Of a stretch of DNA of 34,923 nucleotides, positions 9,917 through 20,295 are shown in pieces. A program made the translations under genes and the position numbers. Below the pieces are notes generated by a model. It was given only the letters and a program-made list of their open reading frames with translations. It was not told the DNA's origin and did no database searches. The first letter of the stretch is position 1. Every line of letters starts with the position of its first letter. This stretch comes from Piscirickettsiaceae bacterium NZ-RLO1 (GTDB lineage Bacteria; Pseudomonadota; Gammaproteobacteria; Piscirickettsiales; Piscirickettsiaceae), in the NCBI GenBank assembly GCA_001644975.1, contig LVCQ01000015.1:1-34923 (forward strand), in the 5' to 3' direction.

Positions 9917-10228
9917 TTACGCATCAACTACTTCATTATTAGACTTGAAATAACGCACTTTTTCCTGACCTTCGCCACGGAAGCCAACGCGATCCCCTTT
10001 ACCAGTGTCCGAGTTGTATAACATGACATTAGAAATGTGAATTGGCATTTCTTTGTCAACGATTCCACCTTGAACACCCGCTTGCGGGTTTGCCTTGACG
10101 TGTTTTTTCGCAATATTCAAGCCTTCAACTACAACGCGATCTTCCAAAAGACGAACAACTTTGCCACGTTGGCCTTTGTTCTTTCCTGAAATCGCGATGA
10201 CTTCATCGCCTTTTTTAATTTTGCGCAT
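9917..10228 (-). CDS. rplX: 50S ribosomal protein L24
   Basis: L24 initiates large-subunit assembly at the 5' end of 23S rRNA. The 103-aa protein starts MRKIKKGDEVIAISGKNKGQ, containing the KOW motif (about residues 5-31), and has the NIAKKHVKANPQ block. E. coli L24 is 104 aa. It follows rplN by 17 nt. Confidence 0.97.
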   Translation of the reverse strand: MRKIKKGDEVIAISGKNKGQRGKVVRLLEDRVVVEGLNIAKKHVKANPQAGVQGGIVDKEMPIHISNVMLYNSDTGKGDRVGFRGEGQEKVRYFKSNNEVVDA

Positions 10229-10245
10229 GAATTTAAAGCTCCTGT

Positions 10246-10614
10246 TTACAGTACTTCAGGTGCTAATGAGACAATTTTCATAAATTTCTCATTACGCAGC
10301 TCGCGAGTGACAGGGCCAAAAATACGAGTACCGATCGGTTGCTCTTGTGCATTTAATAACACAGCAGCATTGCCATCAAAACGAATGACAGAACCATCTG
10401 AACGACGTACACCTTTCTTAGTGCGTACGACTACGGCATTTAATACTTGGCCTTTTTTAACTTTCCCGTGAGGGATTGCTTCTTTAACGGTTACTTTAAT
10501 AATATCGCCTACACCAGCGTAGCGACGTTTGGAACCGCCAAGCACCTTGATACACTCAACACGACGAGCGCCGCTATTATCAGCGACTTGAAGCTCAGTC
10601 TGCATCTGAATCAT
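10246..10614 (-). CDS. rplN: 50S ribosomal protein L14
   Basis: L14 forms inter-subunit bridge B8. The ATG at 10614 gives 122 aa starting [18 protein letters not shown], matching E. coli L14 (123 aa); the frame runs six codons further upstream but those codons contain the GGAG ribosome binding site. The signature [18 protein letters not shown] and the C-terminus [12 protein letters not shown] are present. It is the first gene of the spc operon and is preceded by a promoter and an upstream terminator. Confidence 0.97.
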   Translation of the reverse strand: MIQMQTELQVADNSGARRVECIKVLGGSKRRYAGVGDIIKVTVKEAIPHGKVKKGQVLNAVVVRTKKGVRRSDGSVIRFDGNAAVLLNAQEQPIGTRIFGPVTRELRNEKFMKIVSLAPEVL

Positions 10615-10646
10615 GGCTGTTCTCCAAAACAAAAAGATACAACAAT

Positions 10647-10668
10647 TGCACCCCTAACAAAGGGTGCA
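10647..10668. repeat. Inverted repeat abutting the spc -10 box
   Basis: TGCACCC (10647-10653) and GGGTGCA (10662-10668) form 7-bp arms around an 8-nt centre. The last base of the -10 hexamer is also the first base of the arm. A transcript starting near 10661 would begin inside the centre and could not form the hairpin; only readthrough RNA from rpsQ could. No T-run follows. Confidence 0.5.
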
Positions 10669-10676
10669 TTATAGCA
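10668..10676 (-). promoter_or_regulatory. Extended -10 promoter for the spc operon
   Basis: On the minus strand TGCTATAAT is a perfect extended -10 element (TGnTATAAT). No good -35 is present at 16-18 nt, but the upstream DNA is a T-rich run that could serve as an UP-like element. It lies between the rpsQ terminator and rplN, where E. coli has its spc promoter. The predicted start is near 10661, giving a leader of about 46 nt. Confidence 0.75.
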
Positions 10677-10684
10677 TCGTCTGT

Positions 10685-10714
10685 AAAAATAAAAAGCCCT
10701 AGTTTATAACTAGG
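10685..10714 (-). terminator. Intrinsic terminator after rpsQ (end of S10 operon)
   Basis: CCTAGTT and AACTAGG (10698-10714) form a perfect 7-bp stem with a 3-nt loop. It is followed on the minus strand by GC, TTTTT, A, TTTTT. It lies 18 nt after the rpsQ stop and ends the S10 operon exactly where E. coli separates S10 from spc. Confidence 0.85.
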
Positions 10715-10732
10715 TACTTAAACTACGTTGTT

Positions 10733-10990
10733 CTAATTGGCACGCTCATCAACTGAGACCAGCATCCATGTCTTCGTTTTAGAAAGAGGACGGCATTCAC
10801 GAACAGTGACGATGTCTCCTTCTTGACATTGATTAGTCTCGTCATGAGCATGGAGCTTCGTTGAACGACGCATTACTTTACCGTAAAGGGCGTGACGAAC
10901 TTGACGCTCAACTAGCACAGTGATTGATTTATCACCCTTTGAGCTGACCACACGGCCAGTCATCATACGGACGATCTTTTTCTCGCTCAT
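10733..10990 (-). CDS. rpsQ: 30S ribosomal protein S17
   Basis: S17 is a primary 16S rRNA binder with an OB fold. The 85-aa protein (E. coli 84) has [20 protein letters not shown] near the start and [21 protein letters not shown] near the end. Its ATG shares one base with the rpmC stop (TAATG), so it is translationally coupled. It is the last gene of the S10 operon. Confidence 0.97.
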   Translation of the reverse strand: MSEKKIVRMMTGRVVSSKGDKSITVLVERQVRHALYGKVMRRSTKLHAHDETNQCQEGDIVTVRECRPLSKTKTWMLVSVDERAN

Positions 10991-11190
10991 TATGCGGCAC
11001 CTGCTCTTTTCTTCTCATGAAGAACGGTTTTAACTCGAGCAATATTACGACGCACGTTTTTCAGCAAATGATTCTGAGCCAATTGGCCAGAACCATGCTG
11101 CATGCGAAGATTGAACTGCTCACGAAGAAGTTCAAGTAACTCACTTTGAAGTTCACTTGTACTTTTTTGTTTCAATTCTTGCGCTTTCAT
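10990..11190 (-). CDS. rpmC: 50S ribosomal protein L29
   Basis: L29 lies by the peptide exit and helps to form the docking site for trigger factor and SRP. The 66-aa protein is two antiparallel helices by family; it starts [20 protein letters not shown] and contains [14 protein letters not shown] and [13 protein letters not shown]. It is coupled on both sides: TAATG overlaps of one base with rplP and with rpsQ. Confidence 0.96.
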   Translation of the reverse strand: MKAQELKQKSTSELQSELLELLREQFNLRMQHGSGQLAQNHLLKNVRRNIARVKTVLHEKKRAGAA

Positions 11191-11603
11191 TACATTACCG
11201 TCCGTTTCACAAAGGTTGTTGATACCGGAAGTTTTGCAGCGGCTAAGCGAAACGCTTCACGTGCAATTTCTTCAGGCACCCCTTCAATTTCGTAAAGGAC
11301 ACGGCCAGGTTGGATTTGGGATACCCAAAGTTCCACACTTCCCTTACCTTTACCCATACGAACCTCAAGTGGTTTTTTAGATACTGGTTTATCAGGGAAA
11401 ATTCTGATCCAGATCTTACCACTTCGTTTCACATGACGGTTAATCGCACGACGTGCAGCTTCGATTTGGCGAGCCGTGATACGACCACGCCCCGTGGCTT
11501 TTAAGCCAAATTCACCAAAGCTAACATCCGCACCACGCGTTGCAATGCCACGATTACGCATCTTAAATTGCTTACGGAACTTGGTACGTTTCGGTTGTAA
11601 CAT
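11190..11603 (-). CDS. rplP: 50S ribosomal protein L16
   Basis: L16 organises the A-site region of the large subunit. The 137-aa protein starts [19 protein letters not shown] and has the signature [24 protein letters not shown]-type block (here [20 protein letters not shown]). E. coli L16 is 136 aa. It follows rpsC by 13 nt and overlaps rpmC by one base. Confidence 0.98.
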   Translation of the reverse strand: MLQPKRTKFRKQFKMRNRGIATRGADVSFGEFGLKATGRGRITARQIEAARRAINRHVKRSGKIWIRIFPDKPVSKKPLEVRMGKGKGSVELWVSQIQPGRVLYEIEGVPEEIAREAFRLAAAKLPVSTTFVKRTVM

Positions 11604-11616
11604 GATTAACTACTCC

Positions 11617-12351
11617 CTACTTCGCTGCGGCTGGACGCTTCTTACCAGATTTAGCCTTGCGGCCGCCTCCAGCAGGTCTTTGCCCAGGTTTTTCTAGAGA
11701 AAGTGCAGTTAAATCATCAACGCGACCTAAGATCTCGCCTTTGAATATCCACACTTTCACACCAATAATACCGTAAGTCGTTAATGCCTCGGCCGTACCA
11801 TAATCCACATCCGCACGGAACGTATGCAAAGGTACGCTGCCTTCAAGGTAGCGCTCAGTACGCGCAATCTCAGCACCACCTAAGCGGCCTGACACCTGAA
11901 CACGAATCCCTTTTGCACCGATGCGCATGGCATTTTGTACCGCACGCTTCATCGCCCGACGGAACATCACACGACGTTCGAGCTGTTGCGCAATACTTTC
12001 AGCAACCAAAGTTGCATCAATTTCTGGCTTGCGCACTTCTTCGATAGAGATATGTACAGGAATCCCCATCATTTTTGTCACTTCTGCACGCAATGTCTCA
12101 ACATCTTCACCTTTCTTACCAATGACGATGCCTGGACGGGCAGTATGAATGACAATACGCGCATTTTGCGCAGGACGTTCAATCTGAATGCGGCTAACTG
12201 CTGCATTAGCAAGCTTCTTCTTCAAGAAGTCACGAACTTGAATATCGCTATAAAGCTTATCCGCATAAGTTCGTGAATCTGCATACCATTTTGAAGTCCA
12301 ATCTTTAACAATACCAAGACGAATCCCGGTAGGATGAACCTTCTGACCCAT
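11617..12351 (-). CDS. rpsC: 30S ribosomal protein S3
   Basis: S3 lines the mRNA entry tunnel with S4 and S5. The 244-aa protein has [18 protein letters not shown] at the N-terminus, a type II KH domain (about 39-110, with [12 protein letters not shown]), and the C-terminal S3 domain ([12 protein letters not shown]). The tail is about 11 residues longer than in E. coli and strongly basic and Ala-rich ([14 protein letters not shown]). It follows rplV by 12 nt. Confidence 0.98.
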   Translation of the reverse strand: MGQKVHPTGIRLGIVKDWTSKWYADSRTYADKLYSDIQVRDFLKKKLANAAVSRIQIERPAQNARIVIHTARPGIVIGKKGEDVETLRAEVTKMMGIPVHISIEEVRKPEIDATLVAESIAQQLERRVMFRRAMKRAVQNAMRIGAKGIRVQVSGRLGGAEIARTERYLEGSVPLHTFRADVDYGTAEALTTYGIIGVKVWIFKGEILGRVDDLTALSLEKPGQRPAGGGRKAKSGKKRPAAAK

Positions 12352-12363
12352 GGAGTCTCTCTC

Positions 12364-12696
12364 CTAGCAATCGGCGACCTGAACCGTAATATGGCAGGTA
12401 CGTTTCACGATAATGTTAACACGGCCTTTAGCACGAGCACGCATACGCTTCAAACGTGGACCTTCGTCGACGAAAGCTTTGGACACTTTCAACTCATCAA
12501 CATCAGCACCTTCGTTATGTTCAGCATTCGCGATTGCAGACTCGAGGACTTTTTTCACATCTTGAGCGACTTGCTTATTGCTAAACGTCAAGATGTCCAA
12601 AGCACGGTTTACAGGTAAACCGCGAATCTGGTCAACAACTAATCTTACTTTCTGCGGTGATACACGCGCGTATTTTAATTTAGCGACTGCTTCCAT
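12364..12696 (-). CDS. rplV: 50S ribosomal protein L22
   Basis: L22 has a beta-hairpin that reaches the exit tunnel constriction; changes there can give macrolide resistance. The ATG at 12696 gives 110 aa, the E. coli length; a GTG one codon upstream is possible but lies closer to the GAGG ribosome binding site (5 nt versus 8 nt). [20 protein letters not shown] and the hairpin [11 protein letters not shown] are intact, with no obvious insertion or deletion. Confidence 0.96.
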   Translation of the reverse strand: MEAVAKLKYARVSPQKVRLVVDQIRGLPVNRALDILTFSNKQVAQDVKKVLESAIANAEHNEGADVDELKVSKAFVDEGPRLKRMRARAKGRVNIIVKRTCHITVQVADC

Positions 12697-12701
12697 CACC
12701 T

Positions 12702-12977
12702 TTACCTCTTCGCTTTCTTATCAGCGGCATGGCCACGGTAAGCACGCGTAGGCGCAAACTCACCTAGCTTATGCCCAACCATCTGATCTGTGACATACAC
12801 AGGGACATGCTGGCGACCATTATGAATCGCAATCGTCAAGCCAACCATATCTGGAAGAATCATAGAACGGCGAGACCAAGTCTTAATAGGTCGCTTACTG
12901 TTAGAAGCAGCAGCTGATTCCACTTTTTTAATCAAGTGGAGATCAACAAAAGGCCCTTTTTTCAATGAACGTGGCAC
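12702..12977 (-). CDS. rpsS: 30S ribosomal protein S19 (GTG start)
   Basis: S19 is a 30S head protein that forms a complex with S13. The 91-aa protein begins with a GTG codon followed by [19 protein letters not shown], the conserved N-terminus, so the non-ATG start is secure. GGAG lies upstream. The blocks [21 protein letters not shown] and [19 protein letters not shown] are typical. It follows rplB by 16 nt. Confidence 0.97.
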   Translation of the reverse strand: MPRSLKKGPFVDLHLIKKVESAAASNSKRPIKTWSRRSMILPDMVGLTIAIHNGRQHVPVYVTDQMVGHKLGEFAPTRAYRGHAADKKAKR

Positions 12978-12993
12978 GAGTTACTCCTCCAAC

Positions 12994-13818
12994 TTACTTA
13001 TTACGACGACGAACAATGAACTTGTCCGTACGCTTATTACGGCGAGTCTTCTTACCTTTCGTAGGCACACCCCACGGAGTGACAGGATGACGACCACCAG
13101 ACGTACGACCTTCACCACCACCGTGTGGGTGATCTACCGGGTTCATTGCCACACCGCGAACGGTTGGACGAACACCACGCCAACGCTTAGCACCTGCTTT
13201 ACCTAATGAACGCAAGTTATGCTCTGAGTTGCATACTTCACCAATCGTCGCACGGCACTCAACCAGCACCTTGCGCATCTCGCCTGAGCGTAGACGCAAA
13301 GTTGCATAACGACCCTCACGAGCCACCAGCTGTGCAGACGTTCCTGCACTGCGAGCCATTTGACCGCCTTTACCAGGCTTCAACTCAATATTATGAATCA
13401 CCGAACCTAATGGAATATTACGAATAGGTAAACAATTACCTACTTTAATCGGCGATTCTTCACCACTAACAACAGGATCACCTGCTTTTAAGCCTTTCGG
13501 CGCTAGAATATAACGACGTTCACCATCGGCAAACAAGATCAGTGCGATATGTGCACTACGACCTGGATCATACTCTAAACGCTCAACTTTCGCAGAAATG
13601 CCGTCTTTATTACGCTTAAAGTCAACGATACGAATATGTTGACGATGTCCACCACCGATATGGCGAACGGTAATGCGACCGTTATTATTACGACCACCAC
13701 TTTTACTTTTCTTCACCAGAAGCGGCGCATGAGGTGCACCTTTGTGCAACTCAGGATTAACCACTTTAACAACAAAACGACGACCTGGAGAAGTTGGTTT
13801 TGATTTTATCACTGCCAT
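12994..13818 (-). CDS. rplB: 50S ribosomal protein L2
   Basis: L2 supports subunit association and the peptidyl transferase centre. The 274-aa protein (E. coli 273) has the OB-fold N-terminal half ([17 protein letters not shown]) and the SH3-like C-terminal half with [20 protein letters not shown], which includes the functionally important histidine. The basic end is [13 protein letters not shown]. It follows rplW by 14 nt. Confidence 0.98.
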   Translation of the reverse strand: MAVIKSKPTSPGRRFVVKVVNPELHKGAPHAPLLVKKSKSGGRNNNGRITVRHIGGGHRQHIRIVDFKRNKDGISAKVERLEYDPGRSAHIALILFADGERRYILAPKGLKAGDPVVSGEESPIKVGNCLPIRNIPLGSVIHNIELKPGKGGQMARSAGTSAQLVAREGRYATLRLRSGEMRKVLVECRATIGEVCNSEHNLRSLGKAGAKRWRGVRPTVRGVAMNPVDHPHGGGEGRTSGGRHPVTPWGVPTKGKKTRRNKRTDKFIVRRRNK

Positions 13819-13832
13819 GACCTAATACTCCC

Positions 13833-14129
13833 CTACTTCGCACCGAGCAAATCTAGCTCTTGGCCATCTTGCAAAGTGACATACGCTTTTTTCCAGTCTT
13901 TACGACGACCGGATACTTTACCGCCACGCTGTGTTGTTTTGCCTTTGACATTAACCGTAGTAACACCATTGACTTTAACTTTAAAAAGCGTTTCAACAGC
14001 CCGCTTAATTTCTAGCTTAGTTGCATCAGTTGCGACTTTAAACACAACTTGTGAAGACTCAGCAACATTGGCCGCTTTTTCAGAAATATGTGGCGCACGA
14101 ATAACTTTTAATAAACGTTCTTGGTTCAT
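13833..14129 (-). CDS. rplW: 50S ribosomal protein L23
   Basis: L23 is the trigger factor and SRP docking protein at the tunnel exit. The 98-aa protein (E. coli 100) has [14 protein letters not shown] near the start, [20 protein letters not shown] in the middle and [12 protein letters not shown] near the end. The start overlaps the rplD stop by 4 nt (ATGA). Confidence 0.97.
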   Translation of the reverse strand: MNQERLLKVIRAPHISEKAANVAESSQVVFKVATDATKLEIKRAVETLFKVKVNGVTTVNVKGKTTQRGGKVSGRRKDWKKAYVTLQDGQELDLLGAK

Positions 14130-14743
14130 GCGAAAGCCTCCTCAATTTGCTTGAGAGCATCAACGGTCACCAGAACTTTATCAAATGCAACGAGACTTAC
14201 AGGATCTAAGCCTGAAACATCACGCACATCAACATTCTTTAAGTTACGCGCTGCTAGATAAAGTTTTTCTTCTATATCATGAGAGACAATTAACACATCG
14301 TTTAACTGTAATTCTTTTAATAGATTTGATAATTCTTTCGTTTTTGGCGCAGACAACGCTAACTTTTCAACGATGACTAAACGATCTTGACGAACCAACT
14401 CAGACAAGATAGAACGCATCGCCCCACGGTACATTTTACGGTTGACTTTTTGCGAAAAATCACGTGGTTTCGCTGCAAAAGTCACCCCACCTGTCCGCCA
14501 GATCGGGCTACGAATCGTTCCCGCACGGGCACGACCTGTGCCTTTTTGACGCCAAGGCTTAGCACCACCACCACGCACTTCAGAGCGGGTTTTTTGAGCT
14601 TTAGTTCCTTGACGACCTGCTGCCATATATGCTGTGACAACTTGATGGATCAATGCTTCATTAAACTCACGGCCAAACGTATCCTCAGATACTTGGACAT
14701 TGCCTTGAGAGCCTTGACCCGGAACACGAATTTGTAGTTCCAT
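14126..14743 (-). CDS. rplD: 50S ribosomal protein L4
   Basis: L4 extends a loop into the exit tunnel and in E. coli represses the S10 operon by attenuation and at translation. The ATG at 14743 gives 205 aa starting [20 protein letters not shown] (E. coli 201). The frame extends to a TTG at 14758, but that stretch contains the AGAGG ribosome binding site. The tunnel loop with [19 protein letters not shown] is present. If L4 autoregulation is conserved, the hairpin at 15462-15494 is the obvious candidate target. Confidence 0.97.
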   Translation of the reverse strand: MELQIRVPGQGSQGNVQVSEDTFGREFNEALIHQVVTAYMAAGRQGTKAQKTRSEVRGGGAKPWRQKGTGRARAGTIRSPIWRTGGVTFAAKPRDFSQKVNRKMYRGAMRSILSELVRQDRLVIVEKLALSAPKTKELSNLLKELQLNDVLIVSHDIEEKLYLAARNLKNVDVRDVSGLDPVSLVAFDKVLVTVDALKQIEEAFA

Positions 14744-14758
14744 TCTCTTACCTCTCAA

Positions 14759-15397
14759 TTATGCCTTAGCCACAGGTTGAACAATCACATCACTTCCAGG
14801 CGCACCTGGTACACCGCCTTTCACTAAGACAAAGCCACGCTCTAAATCAACGCGAACCACCTCTTGTGATTGAACAGTAACACGCTCAGCACCCATATGA
14901 CCCGCCATTTTCTTGCCTTTAAAGACACGACCTGGGGTTTGGTTTTGACCAATAGATCCTGGAGCGCGGTGAGATAATGAGTTACCGTGAGTCGCATCTT
15001 GCATAGAGAAGTTGTGGCGTTTAATAACACCCGCAAATCCCTTACCTTTTGATGTGCCGACTACGTCAACTTTCTGACCTGCTTCAAAAAGAGAGACCGT
15101 AAGCTCTTGGCCTACAGAAAATTCTTCTTTGTTTGCCTCTGATAGGCGAAATTCCCAAAGACCACGACCGGCTTCTGTCTTTGCTTTTGCAAAGTGTCCT
15201 GCTTCTGCCTTATTAACGCGAGAAGCCCGACGGGAACCTGTCGTTACTTGGATAGCACGATAACCGTCCTGCTCAAGATCTTTCACCTGAGTAATACGGT
15301 TCGGCTCAATTTGAATCACAGTCACAGGAATAGATGCACCATCTTCAGTAAAGACACGTGTCATCCCAGCCTTACGACCGACTAATCCGATTGCCAT
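14759..15397 (-). CDS. rplC: 50S ribosomal protein L3
   Basis: L3 starts large-subunit assembly and reaches the peptidyl transferase centre. The 212-aa protein begins [20 protein letters not shown]; the loop [20 protein letters not shown] contains the glutamine that PrmB methylates in E. coli (Q150 there). The ATG has GAGG upstream. The 122-nt gap before it, after rpsJ, is the longest within this ribosomal protein stretch apart from operon boundaries and holds a terminator-like hairpin. Confidence 0.98.
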   Translation of the reverse strand: MAIGLVGRKAGMTRVFTEDGASIPVTVIQIEPNRITQVKDLEQDGYRAIQVTTGSRRASRVNKAEAGHFAKAKTEAGRGLWEFRLSEANKEEFSVGQELTVSLFEAGQKVDVVGTSKGKGFAGVIKRHNFSMQDATHGNSLSHRAPGSIGQNQTPGRVFKGKKMAGHMGAERVTVQSQEVVRVDLERGFVLVKGGVPGAPGSDVIVQPVAKA

Positions 15398-15461
15398 TTC
15401 GTTGTTACCTCTATCACCACCCCGATTTCGATTGACCGGAGCTGATTATTTCCAACACTCG

Positions 15462-15494
15462 AAAAACGCCCATCCCTGCAGAAGCAGGGATGGG
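15462..15494 (-). terminator. Terminator-like attenuator hairpin between rpsJ and rplC
   Basis: CCCATCCCTGC and GCAGGGATGGG (15469-15494) form a perfect 11-bp stem with a 4-nt loop. On the minus strand the stem is followed by CG and TTTTT (complement of 15462-15466). This has the form of an intrinsic terminator, yet it precedes ten S10-operon genes (rplC to rpsQ), so it must be leaky, controlled, or followed by an unseen promoter. Confidence 0.8.
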
Positions 15495-15519
15495 TCAATT
15501 CATCTCGAGAACAGGCATT

Positions 15520-15834
<315 letters not shown>

Positions 15835-15837
15835 CTA

Positions 15838-17028
15838 TTACTCTACGACCTTAGCAACTACACCAGAACCAACAGTACGGCCACCTTCACGAATCGCGAA
15901 GCGTAAACCATCATCCATTGCGATTGGAGCAATCAATTCAACAGTGATAGAAATGTTGTCACCCGGCATGACCATTTCTACGCCCTCTGGCAAGAATACT
16001 TCACCCGTCACATCCGTTGTACGGAAGTAAAACTGTGGGCGATATCCTTTAAAGAATGGAGTGTGACGTCCACCTTCTTCTTTGTTTAGTACATATACTT
16101 CAGCTTCGAACTTAGTATGTGGAGTGATAGAACCAGGCTTAGCCAATACTTGACCACGCTCTACGTCTTCACGCTTCGTACCACGTAACAACGCACCAAC
16201 GTTATCACCTGCACGACCTTCGTCAAGAAGCTTACGGAACATTTCAACACCCGTTACAATCGTTTTCGTTGTATCACGAATACCAACGATCTCAACTTCA
16301 TCACCCGTGTTCACAATGCCTTGCTCGATACGACCTGTCACTACAGTACCACGACCAGAAATAGAGAATACATCCTCTACAGGCATTAAAAATGGCTTAT
16401 CAGTATCACGCTCTGGCTCAGGGATATACGTATCTAACGCTTCAGCCAATCTTAAGATCGCAGCTTCGCCGATGTCAGATGTATCGCCTTCTAGTGCTTT
16501 TAAAGCAGAACCCTGGATCACAGGAATATCATCACCTGGGAAGTCATATTCACTAAGAAGCTCACGAACTTCCATTTCAACAAGCTCTAATAACTCTTCA
16601 TCATCAACCATATCAACTTTATTCAAGAAAACGATGATGTAAGGAACACCCACCTGACGGCCTAATAGGATGTGTTCACGCGTTTGTGGCATAGGGCCAT
16701 CCGCTGCATTCACAACTAAGATTGCTCCGTCCATTTGCGCAGCACCAGTGATCATGTTTTTAACATAGTCAGCGTGTCCTGGGCAATCCACGTGCGCGTA
16801 GTGACGGCTGCCTGTTTCATACTCTACGTGAGATGTAGAAATAGTAATACCACGCTCTTTTTCTTCAGGTGCATTATCAATTTCATCAAATGCTTTAGCT
16901 TGGCCACCAAATTTTTCAGTTAAAACTTTAGTGATTGCCGCAGTCAACGTTGTTTTACCGTGGTCAACGTGGCCAATGGTTCCAACATTTACGTGTGGCT
17001 TGCCACGTTCAAAGGTTGCTTTTGCCAT
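15838..17028 (-). CDS. tuf: Elongation factor Tu
   Basis: EF-Tu delivers aminoacyl-tRNA to the ribosome. The 396-aa protein (E. coli 394 without Met differences) has G1 GHVDHGKT at 19-26, G3 [12 protein letters not shown] with D81, H85 as in E. coli, and G4 NKVD at about 136. Domains II and III follow, with [13 protein letters not shown] and the C-terminus [17 protein letters not shown]. It is 27 nt after fusA and 6 nt before rpsJ. It is the only tuf gene in the window; the second site next to the tRNA genes is empty. Confidence 0.98.
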   Translation of the reverse strand: MAKATFERGKPHVNVGTIGHVDHGKTTLTAAITKVLTEKFGGQAKAFDEIDNAPEEKERGITISTSHVEYETGSRHYAHVDCPGHADYVKNMITGAAQMDGAILVVNAADGPMPQTREHILLGRQVGVPYIIVFLNKVDMVDDEELLELVEMEVRELLSEYDFPGDDIPVIQGSALKALEGDTSDIGEAAILRLAEALDTYIPEPERDTDKPFLMPVEDVFSISGRGTVVTGRIEQGIVNTGDEVEIVGIRDTTKTIVTGVEMFRKLLDEGRAGDNVGALLRGTKREDVERGQVLAKPGSITPHTKFEAEVYVLNKEEGGRHTPFFKGYRPQFYFRTTDVTGEVFLPEGVEMVMPGDNISITVELIAPIAMDDGLRFAIREGGRTVGSGVVAKVVE

Positions 17029-17055
17029 GAGAATAATCCCCTCTAGTTACACAAA

Positions 17056-19167
17056 TTAAGATTTTCTTTCTTTAATGACCGCTTCAGCCACATTAGTTGG
17101 AGCTTCCGCATATTTTTCAAACTGCATACTGTACGACGCACGACCTTGTGATAAAGAGCGCATGTCAGTTGCATAACCAAACATTTCCGCCAAAGGCACC
17201 ATTGCTGTAACCACTTTGCCTGCAGGGTTCTCATCCATGCTCTGAATGATACCACGACGACGATTCAAGTCACCGACGACATCACCCATATAATCCTCAG
17301 GTGTGACCACTTCAACTTTCATCATCGGCTCTAGCAATGCTGGATTTGCATTTAAAGCACCTTGTTTTAGCGCCATAGAACCTGCGATCTTAAATGCCAT
17401 CTCACTCGAGTCAACATCGTGGAAAGATCCATCGTATAAAGTGGCTTTCAGACCAATCAATGGATAACCGGCAAGTACACCGTTTTCCATTTGCTCTTTA
17501 ATGCCCTTCTCAACGGCTGGGATGTATTCACGTGGAATCACGCCACCAACGATTTCATTAACGAACTCAAAACCGTCTTCAGCTTCACCATTGTCATTTT
17601 GAAGCGGCTCAAAACGCACCCAAACATGACCGTATTGACCACGACCACCTGATTGGCGTACGAACTTACCTTCTTGCTCTCTGAGCGCACGGATCGCTTC
17701 ACGGTAAGCAACTTGAGGTTTACCCACATTCGCTTCGACATTAAATTCACGTCGCATACGATCAACCAAGATATCAAGATGAAGTTCACCCATACCTGAG
17801 ATAATCGTCTGCCCCGTTTCCTCATCCGTCTTCACACGGAAAGATGGGTCTTCTTGTGCCAACTTACCGAGGGCAACACCCATTTTTTCTTGATCAGCTT
17901 TTGATTTAGGCTCAATCGCAATCGAGATCACTGGTTCTGGGAATTCCATACGCTCAAGCACAATCGGTGCATCTTGCGCACACAACGTATCCCCAGTCGT
18001 CACATCCTTAAGACCAATTGCCGCAGCAATATCACCAGCATGCACTTCTTTGATCTCTTCACGTGAATTCGAATGCATCTGGACGATACGACCGATACGC
18101 TCACGCTTGCCTTTCACGGTATTTAAAACAGAGTCACCGCTTTTCACCACACCCGAGTAACAACGCATAAACGTTAAAGTACCCACGAATGGATCCGTTG
18201 CGATTTTAAACGCTAGTGCTGAAAACGGTGCTTTATCATCAGCAGGACGCTCACCTTCACTCTCATCGTCTAAAATACCTTTAATAGCAGGCACATCAGT
18301 CGGCGATGGCAAGTATTCAATCACTGCATCCAACATCGCTTGAACACCTTTGTTCTTAAATGCCGAACCACACAATGATAAAACAATCTCGTTATTCAAA
18401 GTACGCTTACGCAAGCCATCTTTAATTTCCTCGATAGAAAGCTCACCTTCTTCAAGGTATTTTTCCATCAATTCTTCAGAAGCTTCAGCAGCAGATTCTA
18501 CCATCTGCTCATGCCATTGCTGACATTCGTCTTGCATATGCTCTGGAATATCACGCAGATCATAGGTCATCCCTTTATCTGCTTCATTCCAGTAAATTGC
18601 TTTCATCCGCAGTAAATCAATCACACCTTCGAACTCATCTTCAGCACCAATCGGCAACTGAATCGGTACAGGAGCTGCACCTAGACGGTCTTTAATCTGA
18701 TCAACCACACGCAAGAAGTTAGCGCCCGCACGGTCCATCTTATTCACAAAGACAATACGTGGGACACCATATTTATTCGCTTGACGCCAAACCGTCTCAG
18801 ATTGAGGTTCTACGCCTGAAGTTGCACAGAAAACAACAACCGCACCATCGAGTACACGCAGTGAACGTTCAACTTCAATAGTAAAGTCAACGTGTCCTGG
18901 CGTATCAATGATATTTACACGGTGTTGATCGAACTGTTGGTCCATACCGGCCCAGAAACAAGTTGTCGCAGCCGAAGTAATTGTAATACCCCGTTCTTGC
19001 TCTTGTTCCATCCAGTCCATAGTCGCAGCGCCATCATGCACCTCACCAATTTTGTGAGAGACGCCGGTATAAAATAATACACGTTCCGTAGTAGTCGTTT
19101 TACCTGCGTCAACGTGAGCGCAGATACCAATATTACGGTAACGATCGATAGAAGTTGTACGTGCCAC
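17056..19167 (-). CDS. fusA: Elongation factor G
   Basis: EF-G is the GTPase for translocation and, with RRF, for ribosome recycling. The 703-aa protein (E. coli 704) has the P-loop AHVDAGKT at 17-24, switch [29 protein letters not shown], and the domain IV block [14 protein letters not shown]. It follows rpsG by 15 nt and precedes tuf, the standard str order. No truncation or frame break is visible. Confidence 0.98.
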   Translation of the reverse strand: MARTTSIDRYRNIGICAHVDAGKTTTTERVLFYTGVSHKIGEVHDGAATMDWMEQEQERGITITSAATTCFWAGMDQQFDQHRVNIIDTPGHVDFTIEVERSLRVLDGAVVVFCATSGVEPQSETVWRQANKYGVPRIVFVNKMDRAGANFLRVVDQIKDRLGAAPVPIQLPIGAEDEFEGVIDLLRMKAIYWNEADKGMTYDLRDIPEHMQDECQQWHEQMVESAAEASEELMEKYLEEGELSIEEIKDGLRKRTLNNEIVLSLCGSAFKNKGVQAMLDAVIEYLPSPTDVPAIKGILDDESEGERPADDKAPFSALAFKIATDPFVGTLTFMRCYSGVVKSGDSVLNTVKGKRERIGRIVQMHSNSREEIKEVHAGDIAAAIGLKDVTTGDTLCAQDAPIVLERMEFPEPVISIAIEPKSKADQEKMGVALGKLAQEDPSFRVKTDEETGQTIISGMGELHLDILVDRMRREFNVEANVGKPQVAYREAIRALREQEGKFVRQSGGRGQYGHVWVRFEPLQNDNGEAEDGFEFVNEIVGGVIPREYIPAVEKGIKEQMENGVLAGYPLIGLKATLYDGSFHDVDSSEMAFKIAGSMALKQGALNANPALLEPMMKVEVVTPEDYMGDVVGDLNRRRGIIQSMDENPAGKVVTAMVPLAEMFGYATDMRSLSQGRASYSMQFEKYAEAPTNVAEAVIKERKS

Positions 19168-19182
19168 GATCTTTCCTCTCGA

Positions 19183-19759
<577 letters not shown>

Positions 19760-20134
19760 TTAAGACTTAGGACGCTTAGTACCGTACTTAGAACGACCTT
19801 GTTTACGATCATTCACACCCGATGTATCCAAAGCACCACGAACAATGTGATAACGAACACCCGGTAAGTCTTTTACACGACCACCACGGATTAATACAAC
19901 ACTGTGCTCTTGTAAGTTGTGGCCTTCACCACCGATATATGCAGATACTTCATAGCTATTCGTCAAACGTACACGTGCTACCTTACGCAAAGCCGAGTTT
20001 GGCTTCTTCGGTGTAGTCGTGTAAACACGTGTGCACACACCACGACGTTGTGGGCATGCTTGCAACGCAGGAACATTAGTCTTCTTTACCTGACGTTGGC
20101 GCGGTTTACGAATGAGCTGATTAACGGTTGCCAT
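19760..20134 (-). CDS. rpsL: 30S ribosomal protein S12
   Basis: S12 sits at the decoding centre. The 124-aa protein starts [18 protein letters not shown] and ends [11 protein letters not shown]. The streptomycin-related lysines in [13 protein letters not shown] and [12 protein letters not shown] are the wild-type residues, so no resistance change is visible. It is the first gene of the str operon, with a perfect-consensus promoter about 70-100 nt upstream of its ATG. Confidence 0.98.
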   Translation of the reverse strand: MATVNQLIRKPRQRQVKKTNVPALQACPQRRGVCTRVYTTTPKKPNSALRKVARVRLTNSYEVSAYIGGEGHNLQEHSVVLIRGGRVKDLPGVRYHIVRGALDTSGVNDRKQGRSKYGTKRPKS

Positions 20135-20170
20135 TCAATAGAACTCCCAAAATCAACCTTTTTAAAATGT

Positions 20171-20205
20171 AATAAAACCACTCACCCGCATAAAGCGGAT
20201 GGGTG
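20171..20205 (-). terminator. Intrinsic terminator after rpoC, overlapping the str promoter
   Basis: Arms CACCCATCCGC and GCGGGTGAGTG (20179-20205, read on the minus strand) pair over 11 positions with one G-U and one mismatch around a 5-nt loop TTTAT. GTTTTATT follows. It is about 90 nt past the rpoC stop. The first arm begins immediately after the -10 box of the str promoter. Confidence 0.75.
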
Positions 20206-20235
20206 ATTATAAAAAAGCTTGTCTATAACTGTCAA
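20206..20235 (-). promoter_or_regulatory. Perfect-consensus sigma-70 promoter for the str operon
   Basis: On the minus strand TTGACA (20230-20235) and TATAAT (20206-20211) are both 6 of 6 matches to the sigma-70 consensus, with an 18-nt spacer. The predicted start is near 20199, about 65 nt upstream of the rpsL ATG, and falls inside the first arm of the rpoC terminator. Confidence 0.9.
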
Positions 20236-20295
20236 GAACCAAGAACTTAGACAGACAAACTTGCCTGCCTACTGTAATCGAAACCCAAGCAATGA

